The position numbers were made by a program, and so were the translations under genes. Of a stretch of DNA of 64,000 nt, positions 24,124 to 34,115 are shown one piece after another. The stretch covers positions 10,123,501 to 10,187,500 of the forward strand of contig JANTQA010000012.1 of NCBI GenBank assembly GCA_027625915.1. Reading direction: 5' to 3'. The stretch comes from Anaeramoeba flamelloides. Its lineage: Eukaryota; Metamonada; Anaeramoebidae. Under the pieces are notes generated by a model. It saw only the letters and a program-made list of their open reading frames with translations. It was not told the DNA's origin and did no database searches. Within the stretch, counting starts at the first letter, position 1, and every line of letters begins with the position of its first letter.

Positions 24124-27100
24124 TTAAAAAATAAAAAGACAGAAAAAAAAAAGAAAAAAAAAAAAATTTGATTATTCACTCAGAACAAGATGAAAAAAAG
24201 AAGATGAAAAAATGATCTTTTGTACAAAATCAAACATTTCAAGAGTTTTACAAACATATGATTATTATCTGGCCTTTTCAAAGATTTTCAGAGAATTTAG
24301 ATACCTTTCAAACACTTTCATATTCTTTTCAAGGACAAAAACTTTGTTCAAGTTTGATGATTTTTTTTAGTGAATCTTTACAAGTTTTTTATGTATGTAT
24401 TTTAAGGTGTACAATCCCTGAAACTAGAAATAAAGATTGTCTTGTGTCGGTTGTCTGGTAGTGTGTTATTTTAATTCTTAGCTAATCAGTCTTGTGATTG
24501 GTATGAATTTTAAGTGTAGTTTAAAAAATATAATTTCATTTTTCATTTTTTTTTTTCAAAAAACTGAAGTGAAGAGTGTAAGAATAATTGATTGCAAGGA
24601 ATTTAAGAATAAATTTAGTTTTTGGTTTGGCTATTGAAATTTTTATAAAGGTCAGGTTTTATTTTGAACTTTTTATTTTAATTTATTTTATTTTTGAGAC
24701 TATTTAAGAAAATGGGAATGATAATTTCAATTGACAAAACAAAAAACTCACTTTTAAAAATTATCTTATTAAATATCTTCCAATAAATTAGATTTACAAT
24801 CTTCAATTTGGATTTCGGAAGAAAAAAAAAATAACTTACCTAAAATTTCCTTATTGAGCAATATTAAAATTCTTATTTAGCGAAGATCGATCATCATAGA
24901 AGAACCAAAATAACAAGTTATCAAACTAAGTACAAGATAATCTCTTTTTTCAAAGTAAAATTAGTTGTTGTATACTAAATTTATTTTTTTTCCCAAAGGT
25001 AATAAAGTACTTATTTTCAGAAGTTCAATTAAATTTGATAAACAAACTCCCTTTTTATGATATGGTAAATGAGTAATCATTTTTAAAAGAATTTCTATTT
25101 TCAAATTAAATTTTGTAAATAAAAGATCATCATCTCTTTAATTTGCATTTCTGTATTCAAAAAAGAAAAAGAAAATTTTTGAAGTTATTTTTATTTTTTG
25201 ATGGTATATCACTTTTAGTTATTATTGGATACTGTATATACAAATACAACTATAATTTTAATCTTATTTTAAAAATACACCTGAAAAATAAATCAAATCT
25301 GGAATCCTTGAAGATCTAAAAAAATTGATTATTTATTTTATTCTCAGAAATATTTTTTGTAATTCTTGAATTTTAAAAAATTATCAAATATTTTATTTTC
25401 AAATACCAAGAGTATAAATAACTGACTCTTATAATTAAAATAAGTTATTTAATAATATTTTTTGATTTTTTTTAAACAAAATATCAATTTTAAAGACATC
25501 CTTAATTGAAAATTTTATAAAATAATAGTAAATTATATTGATACATTTAATCCTTATTATTTAATAACTCATATAATAATTTAGATTGATTTACAAACAG
25601 TTCGAATTTTAAGAAAAAAGTTTTCATGGGAATTTGAGGTAGAAAAAATCACAAATCAAGGTACAAAATTTGGATTCTAGTAAAAATAAATAATTTGAGT
25701 TTTAAAAAATTCCATAAAATGTACCTTTGTTTGAGATTTTTATATGCTTTAAATTTCGTTGGGAGTTTGTGTATTAATAGTGGAACTGACTATATAAACA
25801 ATTGATTAAAAAGAATCAAAATTAAAAAGGTAGTTCTTTAGGCTAATATTTAAATTTTTCTATTTTTTAAAAAATTATTTTGTAAAAAAAAAAAATTGAA
25901 TTCGATTGTTATGATTCTTTTTCTCAGATTTTTATTATAATCTGAATGTCCAATAAAAAAAAAAATTGATTTTAACTGTTCTATGAAAAAAAAAATAATA
26001 ATATTTAAAGGTCACAAATAATTATTCTATTTTTTGTGAAAAAAAGTTGGACTGTTTAAACCATATTATTTTCTACTTCTAGTTGTTTTAATTATAAAGT
26101 TTTTTTCTCTAAAATTCCTATCCAATCAATAAAATTTCTTTTTTCTTTCTAAGAAAATATTTTTTTTTTAATAATTCGAAAATATATAAATTTTGCACAA
26201 TTCAAATATTGGAGTAAAATGGATCAAAATTTTGAAAAACAATAATTTTTTTGCTATTTCATATTTAAAGAAAGTCTTGTATTTACAGTAATCAAATTTT
26301 TACTTCATTTTGTCATTTCAAAATGGAGTGAAACTTTTTTTTTTGAATTTGCTATTGGATTTATCAGAGAATTTTTTTGTTTTTACTAGCCACATATGAT
26401 AAACACCACTTTTGGGTATGTTTAAATAGAATTAACTTTTTGTTAGATATTCTTGTTCAGAATAGTTATTTACTATATTCGTTAAATCTTTCTTTCCGTA
26501 CTTCTTTGAACTATTCAATTAAACAATAAAAATATATATCAAATTTATGAACAATTCCCAACTTTAATAGTCATCGAATTAATTTTTTTTATTCTTAATT
26601 AAATAAATGAGGGATGGTTACTAAAAAAAGTTTTTTTACATTTTTTTTTAATTATAATAACCAAAAAATATTAATTGAACAGTAAAATTTTACAATTTAC
26701 TGAGAAAAAAATTTTTCATTGATACAAAAACTCAAAAAATGTACTTAATGAAAAGATAAACGTCTTCTTTTTTTTCAATTTCTGATTTTAAAATCTAAAA
26801 AAAAAATATGAATTATTCATTACCCTATTTTAGTAACAATATTTTTGAAGAACTATACATTTTTCAAATTTAAATCAATATTAAAACAAACTGTCTTATC
26901 ATCAAATGAACAAAAATTAATTTCAAAATGGGTATATATCTTTACTGATCAAGTTTTTTTTTTTTTTTCAAGTTAGACAATAAAACAAAATTTGGTATAT
27001 TTAATTGGTATTTGGAAGAATTTTTTTTGGTATAAATAGGAACAAAGAAAAAATGAAAAAAATTATTTTTTAGGAATTTTGAAAAACTATTTTTATGAAT

Positions 27101-27380
27101 CAAATCAAAATAAATAAAAAAAAATAGAAATAATTTTTTTTATAATATAAAAAGTTAATCAATAAAATAAATGTATTTTAAGAAAAATAAGTAAAATTGG
27201 TAAGAGATAAATTATAAATTTTCTTATAACAAATTTTTCTGATCAAAAAGGCGATTCAGTTCAATATATATATATATATATATAGGAATTGGTTAACACA
27301 TTTATCAATACAATACCAAGAGTTGGGTTGTATCATGCAATTTCCTCAAAATTTCAATTTTGGTGCTAAATTAGATAAAT
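24124..27380. other. gene-free spacer
   Basis: Upstream side of the spastizin homologue. The first 60 bases next to its start are a purine-rich run on the + strand and may belong to the promoter or leader. A 67-codon frame at 24,258-24,461 has no domain features. The rest is A/T-rich with homopolymer runs and a (TA)n run near 27,264-27,283. No gene, RNA or element could be recognised. Confidence 0.45.
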
Positions 27381-27384
27381 TATG

Positions 27385-28030
27385 ATTTTTATTATTGAAG
27401 AAGTGTAAATTACACTCTATTTATCGTTAGACTTAAATTCACTTAGAAGGAAATCTGAGCATTAAATCATAGATTTCGAGATTGGTTAATGAATGAAGAT
27501 AATTTCAAACTATCATAGTTTAAAATTATTTCATTAAGATTTATTTGTTTTGATTTTTTTTTTGAAATTAATCTATCTTTTTCATAAGAAGGTCATACTC
27601 ATAAAAAATGATCAATATCATATAAAAATTGCTTCTGTTTTAATATTTTAAATATAAAGGACAAAAATTATTTGAATTTTCGTTGATATCCCAGTAATTT
27701 CTATTTAATCAATAAAGAATTTGTTCTGAATTTTGAAATTTGTCAAACTTAAAGGGTAATTTAAATATTTACGAGTTTTAATTAAATAGTTTTATATTTT
27801 TACTTATTGTGAAATATTTTTGTACCTTCAAACCAAGATTTTTCAAGATTTTATTAAAAAAGATAAACTTCTTTGTATTCAAACTAAAATTGAAAAAAAT
27901 TCAACTAATAATCTTTTTTCAATTCTAAAATTTTTATTTCATTTAGGATCCTTATTTCACAAATTCAAAGTATTAAAAAATTATCAAGCAAACAATAGAG
28001 ATCAAAAATTAGAATCTATTTTATGAGTTT
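27385..28030 (-). mobile_element. LINE 3' fragment, decayed, copy 2
   Basis: The complement of this stretch follows the LINE at 43.5-44.5 kb for several hundred bases, ending with the same 3' tail (gagtgtaatttacacttcttcaataata). Matching coding blocks include the zinc-finger region (TTTTGTCCTTTAT against TTTTGTTCTTTAT), catttttTATGagtatgacc, gaaaaagatagattaat and gatagtttgaaattat. The frame is broken in many places. The far end (27,880-28,030) is more diverged and also matches the complement of 29,440-29,640. It is a truncated non-LTR retrotransposon copy, inactive. Confidence 0.7.
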
Positions 28031-28124
28031 TATTTTTTTTTGTAGAAATAAAAAAGATAAATCAAGTGATAGTTTTTTTACCAGATTTTATTCAAATCTT
28101 GGAGGTAGTCTGAGATTTGTAAAT

Positions 28125-28345
28125 TATTTTGATAAAAAAAGTACCAAACAAATCAATAGAAGGAAAAATTACACTCTGTTTGTTTAAATATAAAAGCACC
28201 AAGAAAAAAGAAAAATCAAATAAAAATAATTTCACCATTCTTTCTCCTAATCTTGGACAAGCTTCTGATTTAACCACCTATTATGATAAAAATAAGTACC
28301 AAACATTTAAATAGAGATCACAAATTAAAATCTATTTCATGAGTT
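28125..28345. repeat. short repeats related to the LINE fragments
   Basis: Two blocks with the core agtaccaaaca....atagag/atcacaaattaaaatctattt (28,130-28,185 and 28,290-28,345) resemble 27,985-28,030 and the complement of 29,440-29,490. They seem to be rearranged pieces of the same sequence, but the relationship is approximate. Confidence 0.4.
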
Positions 28346-28417
28346 TAAATAATTTAGTAGTAATAATCAAGGCAATTGAAGTGAAAAGTTGCACTTTTTT
28401 TTTTTTTTTGAATATTA

Positions 28418-28876
28418 CTGTTGAGAGAAAAATGTTGGAAACAGAAAAATGGTTGGACAGCAATTTTAATTGGGACCCTTACTGAAAATGATTTTTAATT
28501 TCAATCGTTTGTGAAATAACTAAAGTGAATAACAATAATCTACTTCTTAGAATAACGATTAATGTGATTCTACTTGTTCAAAAGCTTATCTCTTATAGCC
28601 TAAAGCAAGTTTAACAATTACCATTTTCAGAATTAATAGCAAACTTTACTAGAACTTGGATTTTTGTTAAAATGGCATGATCTACTTTTAGTTGTCAACC
28701 ATTCAAATGAGTATTCTACACACACCACGGATTAATGAACTTGGAACACATTTAAACCTGGATTTATATAAAAGTCACCTAGTTATCAATAGGATTTGAT
28801 TTTCAATTTTACTAATGTTCCCAATTAAAAATGGTGTCCAACCATTTTTCTGGGTCCAAAATTTTTCTCTCAACAG
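28418..28876. mobile_element. 459-bp TIR element (MITE family A)
   Basis: Terminal inverted repeats of about 58 bases begin CTGTTGAGAGAAAAAT and run through CAGAAAAATGGTTGGACA to AATTGGGA, with few differences between the arms. Flanks read aatatta on the left and ttaatatt on the right, compatible with insertion at a TA-containing site. The interior has no open frame of note. It is a non-autonomous DNA transposon, possibly mobilised by Tc1/mariner-type enzymes; the superfamily is inferred. Confidence 0.75.
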
Positions 28877-29439
28877 TTAATATTGAAATATCCGATTAAC
28901 CTAAAATCAAATCGTCTATGTTCATGGGTTTGAAACTCTAATTATTTTTCCGGAGTAAACAATATCAATAAATAATTTTGCTTTTATTTGGAAAATAAAG
29001 GGGGAAATTGTTTAGTTAATCTCTACATTTGTGACTTCTATTTTGAAATTTTTTGAAATTATGTGCAAAAAGTGATCTATTGATATTTTAAGTTTTTTTA
29101 CCTAATTTTTTTTGTACTTATTTATCAAAATATTTGATAAATCTCAGAATACCCCACTAATATTTGAATAAAAGTTGATAAAAATATTTCCATTTGATTT
29201 TTCTTTTTTATAACAGTCAATTTCATTTTTAAGGCACAAAATTTGAACAAAAATTTAAGACACAAAAAAATCTCAAATTAAGACACTAAATTTGGTATTT
29301 TTTTTTTTTACACATATTATTAAACTATTATTTAAATTTTATACTTTAATTTTGGAATTTTTTTATAATTAAAATCTCATTAAAAGTTTGTGCCTTAAAA
29401 GTGGAACTGGATGTACTCCTGAAACATTAAAGCTAAAGA

Positions 29440-29640
29440 AATAGATTGTAATTTGTGATCTCTGTTTGTTTGTTTGGTACTTTTTTAATACTCTTAATTT
29501 GTGAATTAAGGTATCCTAAATAAAACTCAGATTTTGGAATTGAAAAAAATGCAATTAGTGAAATATTCTTCAATGTAAATTTTAAATCGCATAAGAAGGG
29601 GAAAGTGATTGGATTTTTCATAATAAACAGAATCAAATTC
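29440..29640 (+). mobile_element. LINE-derived fragment, copy 3
   Basis: The + strand follows the complement of 27,880-28,030 (ctgtttgtttgtttgg..ttttaatactcttaatttgtga, then attttggaattgaaaaaaa). It also aligns loosely with the reverse-transcriptase thumb region of the LINE near 43,840-43,930 (aaaactcag against aaaacagaa, then attgaaaa). It is short and heavily mutated; assignment to the LINE rests mainly on its relation to copy 2. Confidence 0.45.
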
Positions 29641-29787
29641 TTGATTTATCCAAAAACAATTCCCCCCTAATATCAGAAAGGTTTGAAAAAAATCATTTTT
29701 TTCTTTCGCTTTCGCAAAATATCTATCAGGAAATGATAAAAAATATCTCTTTTTCTTTTCTTTTTCTTGTTCATAAATTTTGCTTTC

Positions 29788-29890
29788 TTAAGGGATTAGC
29801 GTCACCATAGATTTATCTATAATCAAAGTATGTTGTAATTGGGTATAAATGATATTAGTACGCCATGGCTCAAATAGCTCTAAAAAATAT
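29788..29890 (-). repeat. inverted duplication, left arm
   Basis: The sequence ttaagggattagcgtc ... atcaaagtatgttgt.attgg ... catggctcaaat..ctctaaaaaat is the diverged complement of 30,446-30,546, which carries the damaged 5' coding part of the calnexin-like gene. The arms are about 100 bases, separated by roughly 555 bases. The arm may be a relic of a second, divergently oriented gene start. Confidence 0.65.
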
Positions 29891-30214
29891 ATTATAAATC
29901 TTATTACTCAATAAATTATTACATTTTTTACTAATGATCACTATTAAAAAAGTTTCATTTTGAGAATTTTTTTTTAATTCCTTTTACCAATCTAATAATA
30001 GAAATCCAAAATACAGTATTCTGGTATTTAATAATTTAGATTTAGAACTTCCAAAAGTAACTATTTTTATAATTTTTTTTTTTTCAAAGATTAACTCAAT
30101 AATCATCAACATAAAAGCTCAAAGACTGGTTAGTTTTGTTTGCTTTTGCTAAATATACTTGTAGTATCAATATATTTCCTTTATTTGAAAAATATTTAGT
30201 CAAAAAAATTTATT

Positions 30215-30358
30215 GGTTAATTATTTAATTTTTAAAAAAAAACGAATTTTTTAGTAACTAATCAACATTTCGCCACAAATTTAAGAAAGATAATTTGTGA
30301 CTCTGTAGTCTGAATATTGATAATTCAACCTTTAAATTTATGGTGAAATGCAGATTTT
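30215..30358 (-). repeat. dispersed repeat family C, copy 2
   Basis: On the complement it reads catttcaccataaatttaaag, gttgaattatcaatattcag and, further on, ctaaaaaattcgttttttttt, in step with 16,763-16,895. A short inverted repeat (catttcgccacaaattta against taaatttatggtgaaatg) lies within it. Confidence 0.65.
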
Positions 30359-30445
30359 ATTCTGAAATTTTTTGGGGGTTTTTACAAATATAAGGATCAT
30401 TATTAATTGATAAGATCAACAAATATTACTGCTTGACTAATCGAT

Positions 30446-30546
30446 TTTTTAGAGACATTTGAACCATGTAGCACGAATGTGGTTAGGTCCAATAACAACA
30501 TACTTTGATCCTAGGCTTCTCCTTGGTAGACGCTAATCCCTTAAAG
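30446..30546 (+). repeat. inverted duplication, right arm
   Basis: Partner of 29,788-29,890. It contains atgtagcacgaatgtgg, caacatactttgatcctagg and gacgctaatcccttaaag. It runs directly into the calnexin-like remnant, so the duplicated unit covered the 5' end of that gene. Confidence 0.65.
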
Positions 30547-30674
30547 CCACTATTTACCGAAACATTTGACTATCCCAAACTTGAAGGATGAGAGTATACA
30601 GAAGATCCCAAATATCAAGGAAAATTTGAGTCAAATTACCACAATTCCCATTTACCATTGAAAATGATTATGGC
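30511..30674 (+). pseudogene. damaged N-terminal part of calnexin-like gene
   Basis: In the frame of 30,541 one reads LILGFSLVDANPLKP, like the end of a signal peptide and mature start, then FTETFDYPKLEG, a TGA at 30,589, and EYTEDPKYQGKFES. Calreticulin and calnexin have a Trp-containing E.F....(G)W...S....GKFE stretch at this place, and the TGA sits where Trp is expected. The downstream lectin frame (phase of 30,675) is one base out of register with this part and can be traced back only to about 30,630 (LPQFPFTIENDYGL). No GT-AG intron that removes both defects can be found. Either the 5' end is inactivated or the sequence has errors here. Confidence 0.55.
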
Positions 30675-30683
30675 TTGAATGTT

Positions 30684-31487
30684 ATGAACAACTCTCAATT
30701 TTACGGGATTTCACATCGATTCTCGAAACCCTTGGACTTTAGTGAAAATGGAATAATTTTCCATTATACCATTAGGTGGCAGTTCCCATTAAATTGCGGC
30801 GGGGCTTATGTCAAGTTCTTTCGAGAGCCAAAATCTTTCCTATTTGATCCAAAGACAGTAAATGGATTAACACCTTATTCGTTAATGTTTGGTCCTGATC
30901 GTTGCGGTTCAAAATCTGTTGTTCACTTTAGGATTTCCACCAAAAGAAAACTGGAAGAAACCCAAGAATCAAAAAATTATGAAAAGCATCTCAAAAAAAC
31001 GGCAAGTGTGCCATTAAATTTAATTGCACATTCTTACATGCTCAGGGTATACCAAGGAAAATATGAATTGAAGATTGACAATGAAATAAGATCCGAAGGG
31101 CTTTTATCAGATCTTGAATTATTTGAAATAGAGGGTCTTGGTTCTGAAAAAGCAAAAGAAGAGGATTCAGAAATTGACGAAGAAAAGCAAAAACTCCGAG
31201 AACAGTTAATAAAACAAATCACACGTATCAAAGAAAAGGTTTCTGCCATTGGTGTTGAATTATGGAGTGTTGACGCTGGAATAATAATTGATGACATTTG
31301 GATTGGGTATGGCAACCAGAAAAAAGAATATGAGGCATTTTATCAAAAGCAAATTGAACCAAAAATTACCGCACACAAAAATGCACACAACCAAGCATTA
31401 AATCAGAACGAAGGTCTTGATCTTTTTGGTGGTGGTGATGATAAAAAGAAGACGCCCGTTAAACCTAAAAAAAATTCACTGAATTGA
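30684..31487 (+). CDS. calnexin/calreticulin-type lectin, P-domain absent
   Basis: Open frame of 267 codons from the first in-frame ATG; the same frame is open back to about 30,630. It matches the lectin domain of the ER chaperones calnexin and calreticulin: NCGGAYVKFF, TPYSLMFGPDRCG, VHF, YMLRVYQGKYELKIDNE and LLSD. It then jumps to IGVELWSVDAGIIIDDIWIG, the strand that follows the P-domain in calnexin (AIGLELWS). The roughly 100-residue proline-rich P-arm, which recruits ERp57-type partners, is missing and replaced by about 40 charged, helix-forming residues (EEDSEIDEEKQKLREQ and on). The C-terminus is Lys-rich, ending KKNSLN, with no KDEL-type signal and no membrane segment. An N-terminal signal peptide is lost or lies in the damaged upstream part. 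It may be a recent pseudogene or a variant gene; the family call is secure, function is not. Confidence 0.75.
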   Translation: MNNSQFYGISHRFSKPLDFSENGIIFHYTIRWQFPLNCGGAYVKFFREPKSFLFDPKTVNGLTPYSLMFGPDRCGSKSVVHFRISTKRKLEETQESKNYEKHLKKTASVPLNLIAHSYMLRVYQGKYELKIDNEIRSEGLLSDLELFEIEGLGSEKAKEEDSEIDEEKQKLREQLIKQITRIKEKVSAIGVELWSVDAGIIIDDIWIGYGNQKKEYEAFYQKQIEPKITAHKNAHNQALNQNEGLDLFGGGDDKKKTPVKPKKNSLN

Positions 31488-32350
31488 GAAAAAATGATAA
31501 ACTGATAAATGCAATAAATTTCAAAAACTTTTTAATTTAATTTCCATCTTGATAAATCTTATAACTTTTTCTTATCAAACGGTCAAGGGTAAAGAATATT
31601 TTGAAGAACAAGTAATTTTACAAAGTTTCTTATCATTTGAATTCATAAAATGCTTTATTCAAATCTTAAGCATAATAATTTTAAAAAGGTAAATCAAGTA
31701 ATAATTTCCAAACATATCTTACAATTTATCAGTATCTCTATACCCAATTTTAAAAACATATATAGATTGTTGAGTGGGTAGTGGATAAAGTTTTGTTGTT
31801 TTCATAATTGAACATCAAGTGTTGACAAATAAAAAAATCCTTCTTTTTCTTGCAACATTTAAAAAAGCTTTGTTATTTATGAATTATTTTGTATATATTT
31901 ACTTTAATTTATTCCCAAACAAGATCCACTTTACAATACGTTTAGTAAGACTGGTATTTTTTCAATCAATAAAAAAAGATATTCTTGTGAAAAACATGAG
32001 TGTTCCCCAAATAGATCTATTTCGGAAACAAGAAAAAGTACTACAAAAATAAATTTCGAAAATTTTTTTACAATGATAATTTTTCCACTCTTTGAAATTA
32101 ATAATAATTCTAGTGAGGTAGATTGAAGTGTTGGACTTTGTAAAATTTTAATTTTTCTTTTGATATGGTCAGATCAATTTTGAACAAATGAAAAAAAAAT
32201 TAAAATTTTTCTGAGAGGACTAAAAAAGTGTAAAATAATTTCATTTGTTATCAATTTTTTCAAACATTGGTAGACATAGTTGTCTCCTTTTGTTATTGTT
32301 TTTGTTGAGTTTGAGTTTGGAAAAGTAAAAAAAAATATAAAAAAAGTAAA
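31488..32350. other. spacer between calnexin-like gene and tRNA
   Basis: Nothing recognisable. A 77-codon frame at 31,819-32,052 begins at TTG, is hydrophobic and run-rich, and shows no domain. Confidence 0.4.
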
Positions 32351-32352
32351 TT

Positions 32353-32422
32353 GCAAAATCGGGGAATCGAACCCCGGCCAACGGTTTGGAAGACCACCAT
32401 TCTGCCACTGAACTAATTTTGC
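32353..32422 (-). tRNA. tRNA-Gly (anticodon UCC)
   Basis: On the minus strand 70 bases fold as a complete cloverleaf: acceptor GCAAAAT with ATTTTGC, D stem GTTC with GAAT, anticodon stem GTGGT with ACCGT around loop CTTCCAA (anticodon TCC), a four-base variable loop, and T stem CGGGG with CCCCG around TTCGATT. No intron. The T-loop (GGTTCGATTCC) and A/B-box-like sequences fit an internal RNA polymerase III promoter. CCA is not encoded. The strand downstream of the gene (toward lower coordinates) is T-rich, with tttttatattttttttt as terminator candidate. Confidence 0.95.
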
Positions 32423-32829
32423 TGATTTACATTTAAATTGCTCAAATAAAAATATTCAAAATATTTACATGTGAAACAGTAATTTAATAAATGGAACATA
32501 AATATCAAAAACATCTTGGTCTTGATTTTACTAAAATACATTTTAACAAACATCAAACAGAACAAAAATAACACCTATAAACGTTATATTTAAATATATC
32601 TCAATAAACCTATTATTGATAATTAAATAACATATTTTCATTAAAAAAATGTTTTACTTTTTCTGACTAACAATGGTTTTTTTCTTTATTTTGTGTTTTT
32701 TAAAAATTACAATACATGATAGCTCTACTATCATAATCAACAATCTATACAATGATCATATTACCAAAGTGTCTTTCGACAACCTTCAAGACCAATCTCT
32801 CATTAAAAAAGATATGATTCAACTAAATA

Positions 32830-32992
32830 CTGGTATTTGAATTCCAAATGTGAAAAATTTTCACTTCATTTTCAATTTCCTTTTTTTATAAAGTTTTTAA
32901 ATGGCAACCTACTTCTTAGTAAACTCTATTTGTACAAGAAAAATATTAACAATCAAGTGAAAATATTGTCTCTTTTCAAATTCAAATACCAG
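32830..32992. mobile_element. MITE family B, copy 1
   Basis: Terminal inverted repeats begin CTGGTATTTGAATT and end AATTCAAATACCAG, each flanked by TA. The arms continue as caaatgtgaaaaattttcactt and its near complement. Length is 163 bases with no coding capacity. Further copies lie at 46,930 and 57,149. TA target duplication and size fit Stowaway-like elements mobilised by Tc1/mariner transposases. Confidence 0.85.
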
Positions 32993-33848
32993 TATAACCA
33001 AAACAATTCATAACAGACAAATCTTTCAAATTGATTAATACAAAAAATCAATAAAAAGAATAAAAAGAGTTTCTTAAAAACTTTTTTAATGGTAACTCCA
33101 CATATTAACAAAATGAGATATCAATTTTTCCAAGTTTTTTGACAAATTAAATCAAAAAAAATTTCCTTTCTACCTGTTTCAATCATCTTCAAATGATATC
33201 TCGTCAGTGGGTAACTTTATTTTTTATTTGGTTCTTTTTTTTTTAGCTGATATTGGATGAAATAAGAATCCTCAGTGAAGAAATATCTCATATTGAATCA
33301 AAAGTTAATTAGTCAATATTTTATCTGTTTAAAATTCAACAAGAATATGCACAATTACCAAACTATTTAAAAAATCAATTGATTTTCAGCAATTTTCATA
33401 ATGAGAGCTAATTAAATCTCGATAAAAGAACAATTTCATTGATTATATCAAGATCTTCCGATTTTTCTATTAAATTAGAAGAAAAAATATTTTTGAAAAT
33501 TTTGAAAAAAATTTCTTTTATGACTCAGAGAAGTACAATATTATTCTCAAGACATACTTTTCTGTTAAAAAATAAAGAGTATCTTGAAAATTTTGATTTC
33601 AACAACAATTAAAAACCCAAAACAATCTCAAAAAAGTTGGAAAACAACACTTCAAAACACATTTTTAGAAAAAACAACAGTAAAAAAAAACAACTTTTTT
33701 GTAAAAACCCCATAAAAGTTTGAAAAAAAATATTTATTTCAGTCAACACGGGTTATTGAATAAACTGAACAAATATCTCACAAAACACAATTTTGAAAAT
33801 ATCTGTATCTTCTTTAATTACGGATATTAATCATAGTCTTTGTCTTAT

Positions 33849-34010
33849 CTGTATTTCGATTCTCAATGCGAAAAAATTTTTGCTTCCTTTTTCCTATTTT
33901 TCTTCTACTTAATTGACTTTTCAAAGAAAGTAGGTCGTAATTTAAGAACTCTATTTGAAAAAGGTAGTTGAAAATCAAGTGAAAATTTTAACCCGTTTAA
34001 AATTAAAAAA
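33849..34010. mobile_element. MITE family B, degenerate copy
   Basis: The sequence ctgtatttcgattctcaatg...gaaaaaattttt, then cttcc, then aagtaggtcgtaatttaag, then aatcaagtgaaaattttaac follows the plan of the three intact family B copies with many changes. The right terminus no longer shows a clear CAAATACCAG. Confidence 0.5.
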
Positions 34011-34046
34011 CAAAGAGAAAAAAATAGAACAATTTCCAAAAACAAA

Positions 34047-34115
34047 TTTAATTTCACCCAAATTTAAAGGATAACTCATCAATCTTCAGACTTGCAAGTC
34101 GAAAAGTATGTGACT
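34047..34115 (+). repeat. dispersed repeat family C, copy 3
   Basis: The stretch atttcacccaaatttaaagg..ctcatcaatcttcagactt repeats the first half of 16,763-16,895. Similarity fades downstream, although a related block (gagaataattttttttctacaaattatt) lies near 34,368. Confidence 0.5.

Noticed and set aside
24258-24461. 67-codon frame upstream of the spastizin homologue
   Set aside because: No domain or splice context, and no similarity recognised; length is within chance expectation.
27820-28026. 68-codon plus-strand frame as a gene
   Set aside because: The complementary strand aligns with the LINE family, and the frame is repeated, broken, at 29.4 kb; it is a by-product of the element.
30589-30591. 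TGA read as tryptophan
   Set aside because: The TGA falls on a Trp position of the calnexin family, but the SMG1, spastizin and SYF1 frames use TGG throughout with no in-frame TGA, and the kinase and calnexin-like frames appear to end on TGA. A single recoded site is not supported.
31819-32052. 77-codon frame downstream of the calnexin-like gene
   Set aside because: It starts at TTG rather than ATG and has no recognisable feature.
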